A stretch of DNA of 58,504 bases from Fidelibacterota bacterium. Its GTDB lineage: Bacteria; Pseudomonadota; Alphaproteobacteria; Rhodospirillales; Rhodospirillaceae. The stretch covers positions 1 to 58,504 of the forward strand of contig CAMDOZ010000005.1 of NCBI GenBank assembly GCA_945903705.1, given 5' to 3'. The position numbers and the translations under genes are program-made. Under the pieces are notes generated by a model. The model had not been told where the DNA came from. It searched no databases and saw nothing but the letters and a program-made list of their open reading frames with translations. Of this stretch, positions 53,223 through 58,504 are shown one piece after another. Numbering within the stretch: position 1 is the stretch's first letter; each line of letters begins with the position of its first letter.

Positions 53223-53236
53223 CCAGCGGGGCTCCC

Positions 53237-53461
53237 ATGCAGGAATTTCCGAGAACGGGCGGTACGTCGAATGACGGACGCGCCGCACCCCACGCTCGCC
53301 TGTTCGCCACCTTCAAATTGGCGACGCCCTACATCGAGATGGTGCAGCAGCGTACGGTGGCGGGCGAGGCCCGGGCGGCCGCCAACGTCAATCGCGTCGG
53401 CCTTGTGCCCGAGGACTTGAATCGCCAGGACCTGGACCTTCCGAGGCCGGACCACCCATGA
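53237..53461 (+). CDS. Small ORF 2 of the quorum-sensing locus, unknown
   Basis: A 74-residue ORF from ATG 53237, beginning MQEFPRTGGTSNDG and containing a possible helix (FATFKLATPYIEMVQQRTVAGEARAAANVNRVG). The end is acidic and then Pro-rich. The stop overlaps the aminotransferase start as ATGA, which argues that it is translated and coupled to that gene. No strong ribosome site is seen. It is not recognised as any family and is about the same length as small ORF 1, but with no clear similarity. Confidence 0.5.
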   Translation: MQEFPRTGGTSNDGRAAPHARLFATFKLATPYIEMVQQRTVAGEARAAANVNRVGLVPEDLNRQDLDLPRPDHP

Positions 53462-54876
53462 CGGTGGTTTCGCCAACCTCGGTTATCCGGGAGGCGCTCA
53501 ATAACCGTGCCGACCGCGCCCTGTCGGCGCTGGAAGCGCGCACGTGCCACTCGTGGAAGATGAGCCTCGACCGCACGAACGTCCTCCCCCGCACCGAGGA
53601 CTTCGTCGGAAATCCCGCATTCCATCTGTACATCCGTGAGGGCCTGGGCGCCCGGGTCGCCGACCTGGACGGCAATTGCTTCATCGATCTCAGCATGGGT
53701 TTTGGCGCGCAGCTCCTGGGGCACGGGGTGCAATCGGTCCAGGATGCGGTCGTCGCACAGGCGGCCCGCGGCTGGCACTTCGGCGTCGTGAACGAGAAAC
53801 AATTGGAGCTGGCCCGCCTCATCCAGGCGGCAAGTGCCGCCAACGAGCGGGTTGTGTTTTGCAATTCCGGCTGCGATGCAACGGCCTACGCGATGCGCGC
53901 GGCGCGCGCTTTCACCGGCCGCGACCTCATCGCCGTTTTCAGCGGATCATCGCACGGGACCCACGACTACGGCCTCGCGGGCGAGGAAGTTCGTCGTCAG
54001 ATGCCGGAGCCTGAGGAAAGCGGTGCGTTGTTCGCGCGCCCCTGGAACCGGCGCCCCCAACGTCACCCAGGCATACCGCAATCGGTGATGGATGCCAGCG
54101 TCAGCCTCACGTACGGCCACGCGTCGGCTTTCGATCAGCTCCGCCGGCGGCGGCGCGAACTGGCCGCCGTGATCGTCGAGCCCGTGCGCGCGCTCGATCC
54201 CAGCTTCGAGCATGCGAAGTGGCTGAATGAGCTGGCGAACGTCTGCGGCGAGACCGGCATTCTTCTGATCTTCGATGAGCGGCTTACGGGATTTCGTCTC
54301 GCCTACGGCGGCGCCCAGGAGCGCTTCGGCGTGATGGCCGATCTCGTGGCCTACGGCGAGAATATCGGGGGCGGCTTGCCGCTGGGCGCCGTTGCCGGGC
54401 GCGCGGACGTGCTCGGCAGTATTGCCGGCCGCGAGAGCCTGGCCCGCACGCTCACCGAGCGGGGGACGAGCGGGAGCATGCTGAGTATTGCCGCGGGCGC
54501 TTCAACGCTCGAGCAGCTTTCGACGCGGCGCACTACGCTATACCCAGCGCTTGCCGAGAAAGGCCGGCTGCTCGCCGAGACATTCAATTCCTTCGCCGAA
54601 CAGAACGACATGCCGGCGAGACTGAGGATCGCAGGGTCGATCTTCCGCATTCAGTTCAGGCGCCCCACCCACGCCGCGTCCGGCCGTAGCGGCTATCCCG
54701 CCGCCGAGGCGGCCTTCTATGCGCTCGCCCTGAGCAAGGGAGTCCTGGTGCACGCCTCGCGGCTTGCGTTCTTATCGGCCGCGCATACGGCGAGCGACGT
54801 CAACCAGGTAGCGGGCATTTTCCAAGGCGCGCTCACGGACGTCAAAAATGACGGGTTGTTCAATCCGAAGGCGTAA
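53458..54876 (+). CDS. Class-III aminotransferase-fold protein lacking the PLP lysine
   Basis: The 472-residue protein follows the glutamate-1-semialdehyde aminomutase fold: VADLDGNCFIDLSMGFGAQLLGHG, FCNSGCDATAYAMRAARAFTGRD, SSHGTHDY, ILLIFDERLTGFRLAYGGAQERFGV (the Asp that holds the PLP ring nitrogen). The cofactor lysine normally found just before the Gly run, as in GKxIGGG, is Glu301 here (AYGENIGGGLPLGAVAG; codon GAG at 54358-54360). It should not form the usual internal aldimine. Possible readings are a pseudoenzyme, a novel chemistry, or one point mutation (AAG to GAG). It overlaps small ORF 2. Confidence 0.85.
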   Translation: MTVVSPTSVIREALNNRADRALSALEARTCHSWKMSLDRTNVLPRTEDFVGNPAFHLYIREGLGARVADLDGNCFIDLSMGFGAQLLGHGVQSVQDAVVAQAARGWHFGVVNEKQLELARLIQAASAANERVVFCNSGCDATAYAMRAARAFTGRDLIAVFSGSSHGTHDYGLAGEEVRRQMPEPEESGALFARPWNRRPQRHPGIPQSVMDASVSLTYGHASAFDQLRRRRRELAAVIVEPVRALDPSFEHAKWLNELANVCGETGILLIFDERLTGFRLAYGGAQERFGVMADLVAYGENIGGGLPLGAVAGRADVLGSIAGRESLARTLTERGTSGSMLSIAAGASTLEQLSTRRTTLYPALAEKGRLLAETFNSFAEQNDMPARLRIAGSIFRIQFRRPTHAASGRSGYPAAEAAFYALALSKGVLVHASRLAFLSAAHTASDVNQVAGIFQGALTDVKNDGLFNPKA

Positions 54877-54888
54877 GGCCTAATCAGC

Positions 54889-55266
54889 CTATTTGGTGAG
54901 CGTCGCGGTCAGATCGCTGCAACGCGTGTTGATCACCGACATATCCACCTTGTTGGCCGCCGCAGCTTTCTTGCGGCGATCATCGGTGGTGCAGAAGTCG
55001 TCGAACGCCTTGCGCACGCTGGCAAGCAACGCTTCGGGACATGGGACGCGGCTGCCGTCCTCCATGAACTCGTGATTGGGCGGATTTCCCTCAAACAGCG
55101 GTCGATCGCCGATCATGATGCCGACGAGCGGCGGATTGACCGGAACGACGACTTTGTTCGCGTCGAGGAAGCGCAATTCAAAGCATTGCGGAGCTGCGAG
55201 CGCGGGCGATGCAATGAAAGCAGCGGAGAAGGCAGCGGCGATGGCGCTAAGGCCGAGTCTTTTCAT
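54889..55266 (-). CDS. Small secreted protein, unknown
   Basis: The start at 55266 has GAGGATT upstream and opens a signal peptide (MKRLGLSAIAAAFSAAFIASPALAAP); the longer upstream frame is not protein-like. The mature part, about 100 residues, has four Cys (QCFELRFLD, VPCPEALL, FCTTDD, TRCSDL), which suggests disulfides in the periplasm. It converges on the aminotransferase-like gene. No function is recognised. Confidence 0.7.
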   Translation of the reverse strand: MKRLGLSAIAAAFSAAFIASPALAAPQCFELRFLDANKVVVPVNPPLVGIMIGDRPLFEGNPPNHEFMEDGSRVPCPEALLASVRKAFDDFCTTDDRRKKAAAANKVDMSVINTRCSDLTATLTK

Positions 55267-55451
55267 GGAATCCTCGAAGGGGTCGGTGCGGATAAGCACC
55301 GGTATACCAGGGAAATGCTGTCTCACAAGAGGGGCGGAAATGAGGCGTCCCTCTCCATAAAAGGCTCTCAAATTTGCAAGGAAATCGTGTTTTCGGCCCT
55401 TTCGGTCTGACATGATGCGCCTTCCTTGAGGAACCTTGAGGCGAGCCCCGC

Positions 55452-56252
55452 ATGACCTCCCGCGCCCTGATCACCGCCCTTTGCGCCCTAATCGCAGCCC
55501 CTGTTGCGGCGTTTGCGGCCAGTAAGGACGTCTATTTCGACGTCCCCTACGTCGCCACGCCGCCGGCCGTGGTGGAGGGCATGCTGAAGCTGGCGGGGGT
55601 CGGCCCGAACGACGTGGTTTACGACCTCGGCAGCGGCGACGGGCGCATCGTCATCGCCGCGGCCCGCGACTTCAAGGTCAAGAAAGGCATCGGCATCGAT
55701 CTCGATCCGGAGCTCGTGACCCTCGCCACAAAGAACGCGCAGGCGGCGGGCGTCGCGGACCGGGTGAGTTTCACCCGCGGCGACATTTTCAAAATGGACT
55801 TCAAGGACGCGACGGTGCTGACCTTGTACCTGCTTCCCGATGTGAATGTGACGCTGCGCCCGCGCATCCTCGACCTTGCGCCCGGCACGCGCGTGGTGAG
55901 CCACGCCTTCAACATGGGCGATTGGGTGCCCGACGGCGCCGGCAGCATCGACATGCGGCGAATCTATCTGTGGATCGTGCCGGCGAAAGTTCAAGGGGGC
56001 TGGACCGCGACGGTGGGCGGCGTGCCCTACCGGCTGGACCTCACGCAGCAGTACCAGAACGCGGGCGGGAAGGTAAAAGTCGGGCCTAAGGAAACCGCCT
56101 TCGAAATGGGGATTGTGAAGAGCGACGTCTTCACCTTCACCGCCGCCGGGCCGATCACCTTCGAAGGCAAGGTCGCGGGCGACACCATGACCGGCACGCT
56201 GACGGCCGGAGGCCGGCGCACGCCGCTGACGCTGACGCGGGACGCGAAGTAG
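55452..56252 (+). CDS. Signal-peptide-bearing class I SAM methyltransferase-like protein
   Basis: The N-terminus MTSRALITALCALIAAPVAAFAAS is a convincing signal peptide. The following domain has the methyltransferase SAM loop DVVYDLGSGDGRIVIAAA, the acidic GIGIDLDPELV, and VSFTRGDIFKMDF. The C-terminal about 90 residues are beta-rich (FTFTAAGPITFEGKVAGDTMTGTLTAGGRRTPLTLTR). A SAM-dependent enzyme outside the cytosol is unexpected because SAM is cytosolic, although this exported methyltransferase type does occur in bacteria. It is alone, convergent with a cupin gene. Confidence 0.8.
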   Translation: MTSRALITALCALIAAPVAAFAASKDVYFDVPYVATPPAVVEGMLKLAGVGPNDVVYDLGSGDGRIVIAAARDFKVKKGIGIDLDPELVTLATKNAQAAGVADRVSFTRGDIFKMDFKDATVLTLYLLPDVNVTLRPRILDLAPGTRVVSHAFNMGDWVPDGAGSIDMRRIYLWIVPAKVQGGWTATVGGVPYRLDLTQQYQNAGGKVKVGPKETAFEMGIVKSDVFTFTAAGPITFEGKVAGDTMTGTLTAGGRRTPLTLTRDAK

Positions 56253-56254
56253 AT

Positions 56255-56587
56255 TCAGTCCACGATAAAAAGTTTGGCGCCGGATTTCGTCGAAGACCGA
56301 TGCGCGGCATCGCCGTTGTCCGAAACCTGGTAGCTCATTCCTGGCGTGAGCGTGAATCTGCGGCCGTCCTTGAGCTCGGTATCGAGTTCGCCTTCGAGCA
56401 CATAGAGGACATGACCGCGATCGCACCAATGATCGGCCAGATAGCCGGGTGTGTACTCGACCGAGCGTACGCGCAGATCGCCGATGGTGAAGGTGCGCCA
56501 GAGGGCTTTACCGGTAACGCCGGGATGTTCGGTGGCGGGGACAGTGGACCAGTCGGTGAGTGTGAAGGGCAGAGGGGGGATTTTCAT
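56255..56587 (-). CDS. Cupin-fold protein with DHWC motif
   Basis: The 110-residue single-domain cupin contains DHWCDRGHVLYVLEGELDTELKDGR, where the metal-binding His/Glu of the first cupin motif meet the DHWC sequence that names a small family. GMSYQVSDNGDAAHRS forms the second motif. The role is unknown; related proteins bind a metal and may act on small molecules. It is transcribed alone. Confidence 0.82.
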   Translation of the reverse strand: MKIPPLPFTLTDWSTVPATEHPGVTGKALWRTFTIGDLRVRSVEYTPGYLADHWCDRGHVLYVLEGELDTELKDGRRFTLTPGMSYQVSDNGDAAHRSSTKSGAKLFIVD

Positions 56588-56684
56588 GAGTGAGTCCTTC
56601 GCCTATGTGCGGAGAGGCGGCCTGCCGAGCCGAAGCTCGCGGCAACAGTCCGCCTTCGCCCTGGCGGGCTACGGCGCGACAGCC

Positions 56685-56703
56685 ACGCTCGCTTCGCGAG
56701 CGT
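56685..56703. repeat. Perfect hairpin downstream of tRNA-Leu
   Basis: ACGCTCGC-TTC-GCGAGCGT is an 8-base-pair stem with a 3-base loop, 5 bases beyond the encoded CCA of the leftward tRNA-Leu. It could end the tRNA transcript, but there is no T-run. The preceding GC-rich stretch (GCGGGCTACGGCGCGACAGCC) resembles dispersed alphaproteobacterial intergenic repeats. Confidence 0.45.
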
Positions 56704-56707
56704 AGGC

Positions 56708-56793
56708 TGGTGCGGGCAGAGGGAATCGAACCCACACTTCCAGAGGAAACCAGATTTTGAGTCTGGCGCGTCTACCAGTTCCGCCATGCCCGC
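56708..56793 (-). tRNA. tRNA-Leu (anticodon CAA)
   Basis: Read on the minus strand from 56793, the acceptor GCGGGCA pairs with the 3' end TGCCCGC followed by ACCA, so CCA is encoded. The anticodon stem CCAGA/TCTGG encloses the loop CTCAAAA, giving anticodon CAA (codon UUG). A long variable arm (TTTCCTCTGGAAGT) marks it as class II, as expected for Leu. The T arm GTGGGTTCGATTCCC is normal. Confidence 0.95.
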
Positions 56794-56931
56794 ACAGCCG
56801 ACCGATATAAAGGGCATTCCGGGCCGGTTCAAGCATTCCTCACAAATGCGAAAGGTCGGCAGAAAAGGGCTATAAATGGCTGCAAAAGCGCAGCAATCTG
56901 GGGCCGTAAACGAGCCCTCACCCGACCGAAA

Positions 56932-57429
56932 ATGGCCGAAACCAAATCCCACCTCACCATGACCCTGATCGCTGTGGCCTCCGCCGGAGCCCTCGGTCTC
57001 GCCTATCTCGCGCAGTATGGCTTCGCGCTGTGGCCCTGCAATCTCTGCTGGGGGCAGCGGGTGCCCTATGCGCTGGCGATGGTTTTTGCATTGATCGCCA
57101 CGACGCCGGGGGTGGATGGCCCGACGCGGCGCCAAGTCGCGCTGCTGTGCGCAGCGCTTTTTCTCTTCAACGCAGGCTTCGCCTTCTATCACGTGGGCGT
57201 GGAACAGAAGTGGTGGCTCGGCCCCGAGGAATGCGTCGGCCGTCCGATGGATTTTTCGACGCTGGACCTAGCTGCCGCCCTCACCCAGACCGGACGCACG
57301 GGCTGCGACGAAGTGGCGTTCAGTCTCTTCGGAATATCCATGGCCGGCTATAACGTGATGGCGGGGCTCGCCCTCTGCGTTGGCCTCATGTGGGCCGCCG
57401 CACGCGAGGCCTGGTGGACGAGATCATGA
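56932..57429 (+). CDS. dsbB: Disulfide bond formation protein B
   Basis: DsbB reoxidises DsbA by passing electrons to ubiquinone in the inner membrane. Four membrane helices are visible. The first redox pair is LWPCNLCWGQRVPY (CxxC) and the second pair is in the loop with EECVGRP and RTGCDEV. The length of 165 residues is right. Its stop overlaps the coq7 start, so this quinone-using enzyme is translated with a quinone-synthesis gene. Confidence 0.93.
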   Translation: MAETKSHLTMTLIAVASAGALGLAYLAQYGFALWPCNLCWGQRVPYALAMVFALIATTPGVDGPTRRQVALLCAALFLFNAGFAFYHVGVEQKWWLGPEECVGRPMDFSTLDLAAALTQTGRTGCDEVAFSLFGISMAGYNVMAGLALCVGLMWAAAREAWWTRS

Positions 57430-57980
57430 CAAAAATCACCGCCGACGACCGCCTGCCGGGCGATCCGGACAAGAAAACGCTCATCGACCAGATCATCCGC
57501 GTCGACCAGGCGGGCGAGTATGGCGCGAAGCGCATCTACGAAGGCCAGCTCGCGGTGCTCGGCGGCACCTCAACCGGCCCCGTCTTGCGCTCCATGCTGG
57601 CGCAGGAGGAAGAGCACCTCGCGCGCTTCAACGGCATCATGGCCGCGCGCGGCACCCGACCGACCGCCCTGCAACCCTTGTGGCACGTGGCCGGCTACGC
57701 CCTCGGCGCCGCTACCGCGCTCCTCGGCAAGGAAGCGGCCATGGCGTGCACCGTGGCCGTCGAAGACGTCATCGGCGAGCACTACCGGGAACAGGCTTCG
57801 CTGCTTGGCGACGACGAAAAGGATCTGCGCGAGACCATCACCGCCTTTCGCGAAGACGAGCTTCACCACAGAGACGTCAGCCTCGCGCACGGCGCCACGG
57901 CGGCGCCCGGTTACGAAGCTTTGACCGCCGCCGTCAAGACCGGAACGCGGATCGCCATCTGGCTCGCGAAGCGCATCTGA
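57426..57980 (+). CDS. coq7: Demethoxyubiquinone hydroxylase (COQ7)
   Basis: COQ7 carries out the last hydroxylation in ubiquinone synthesis. The di-iron ligands are in VDQAGEYGAKRIYEGQ, AQEEEHLARF, TVAVEDVIGEHYREQ and FREDELHHRD. The 184-residue length and all carboxylate-bridged motifs are typical, and codon use matches the neighbours. The ATG at 57426 overlaps the dsbB stop. This looks like the resident copy, in contrast to the divergent copy after purD. Confidence 0.95.
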   Translation: MTKITADDRLPGDPDKKTLIDQIIRVDQAGEYGAKRIYEGQLAVLGGTSTGPVLRSMLAQEEEHLARFNGIMAARGTRPTALQPLWHVAGYALGAATALLGKEAAMACTVAVEDVIGEHYREQASLLGDDEKDLRETITAFREDELHHRDVSLAHGATAAPGYEALTAAVKTGTRIAIWLAKRI

Positions 57981-58169
57981 CGTTTCAAGGTGCGCGTGGA
58001 CGTCAGGCCGCCGGCGCGAAATCGAACCAACCAATACGCCGGAAAATCGAAAAATTGTGGCACGCGGGAAATTCCGCGCGCTCTTTCGCGCGCGCACGAA
58101 AATGCGAAACTTACTAGCGTCTTCGCAGTTAGCATGACAAAAGAAGAGTCCGCTTAGGAACGTTCCAAA

Positions 58170-58504
58170 TGGTCACAAAAGCACGTACGGCCAGAAAAAA
58201 TCCCGGACGCAAATCTACGGGAGAACGGCGAGCTCACCGCCTCGCGACTCAAGCCTCGAAGCGCCAGCGCGCGGTTCAAAAACAGGTTGAGCGCGCGGAC
58301 AAGAAGCGTCCTGCGAAAGAGTCGAAACGCGCCGTACAAACCGGCGCGCGAAAATACCCCGCGCCGCCGATGCCGAAGACGCATTTGAAGAAGCCGGGGC
58401 ATGAGGCGGATCTTAAGCTCCAACCGATGTACGATGCGCCGTTCTACAAGGGCTCGGACAAGCTCAAGGACAAGGTGGCGGTCATCACCGGCGGCGATTC
58501 AGGA
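58170..58504 (+). CDS. SDR-family oxidoreductase with Lys/Arg-rich extension (partial)
   Basis: The gene runs off the window. From ATG 58170 (AGGA upstream) a highly basic, Lys/Arg/Ala-rich extension of about 65 residues (TARKNPGRKSTGERR ... KQVERADKKRPAKESKR) comes before HLKKPGHEADLKLQPMYDAPFYKGSDKLKDKVAVITGGDSG. The latter is the N-terminus and nucleotide-binding loop (TGGDSG) of the YhdF-like short-chain dehydrogenases. The basic extension is unusual for the family and might bind DNA or polyanions. The catalytic part is not in view. Confidence 0.85.

Noticed and set aside
58161-58170. GGAACGTTCC as an EcfG-type promoter element
   Set aside because: It overlaps the ribosome site of the SDR gene, so it is too close to the start codon to be a -35 element.
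1-58504. CRISPR arrays, prophage, integrase or rRNA genes
   Set aside because: No regularly spaced direct repeats, phage structural genes, integrase or rRNA sequence were seen anywhere in the window.

Overview
The window looks like chromosomal DNA of a GC-rich alphaproteobacterium. Support comes from the order maoC-like, ribF, ileS, lspA, DUF3035 lipoprotein and a pair of M16 peptidases, from a plcP/agt-type lipid-remodelling pair, from a LuxI/LuxR-type locus, and from two COQ7-type ubiquinone hydroxylases. I cannot fix the genus from sequence alone; a Micropepsaceae/Rhizomicrobium- or Caulobacterales-like lineage is a guess. Most genes are housekeeping and densely packed, with many 4-base start/stop overlaps.

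Layout. 1-522: the end of an IS3-family element has landed inside an outer-membrane-protein gene. 829-7000: pmbA, a lipoprotein, and a large ABC transporter/cyclic-nucleotide-binding gene broken by a one-base frameshift and an in-frame stop. 7100-10100: a lipid kinase divergent from a PlcP-type phospholipase and an Agt-type glycosyltransferase, which fits phosphate-limitation lipid remodelling, with a possible Pho box between them. 10200-12300: acyltransferase and lpxK. 12400-16000: exported PfpI protein, GlxA-type regulator and two tandem M23 peptidases. 16000-24500: xseA, purD, a divergent coq7, tadA, a transglycosylase-like gene, a C26 amidotransferase with rluB and rsmD, then a REP-associated tyrosine transposase (RAYT). 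24500-31300: a pgi-mutL-orf operon, then an exported RidA with a Tat-exported flavin amine oxidase. 31300-43640: the M16/lspA/ileS/ribF block, interrupted by a 913-residue pilin-like LamG protein. 43677-49540: small regulators, an EAL protein, phoU and queEDC. 49534-54876: an accessory quorum-sensing locus. 54889-58504: an exported methyltransferase, cupin, tRNA-Leu, dsbB, coq7 and a partial SDR gene.

Two systems stand out. (1) A REPtron: the RAYT gene at 23827 is preceded by two AT-rich palindromes (AAATTATCTC/GAGATAATTT). The same palindrome recurs at four other sites, all between convergent genes. The copy touching the RAYT contains a perfect extended -10 box placed so that transcription could begin at the ATG, giving a leaderless mRNA. 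(2) A quorum-sensing locus: luxI and a P450 gene are transcribed leftward. Two tiny ORFs and a class-III aminotransferase-like gene are transcribed rightward. A perfect lux-box palindrome lies between them. The aminotransferase has Glu where the PLP-binding Lys should be. The nearest luxR is cut down to its DNA-binding half at a rearrangement junction with a beheaded TonB-dependent receptor gene.
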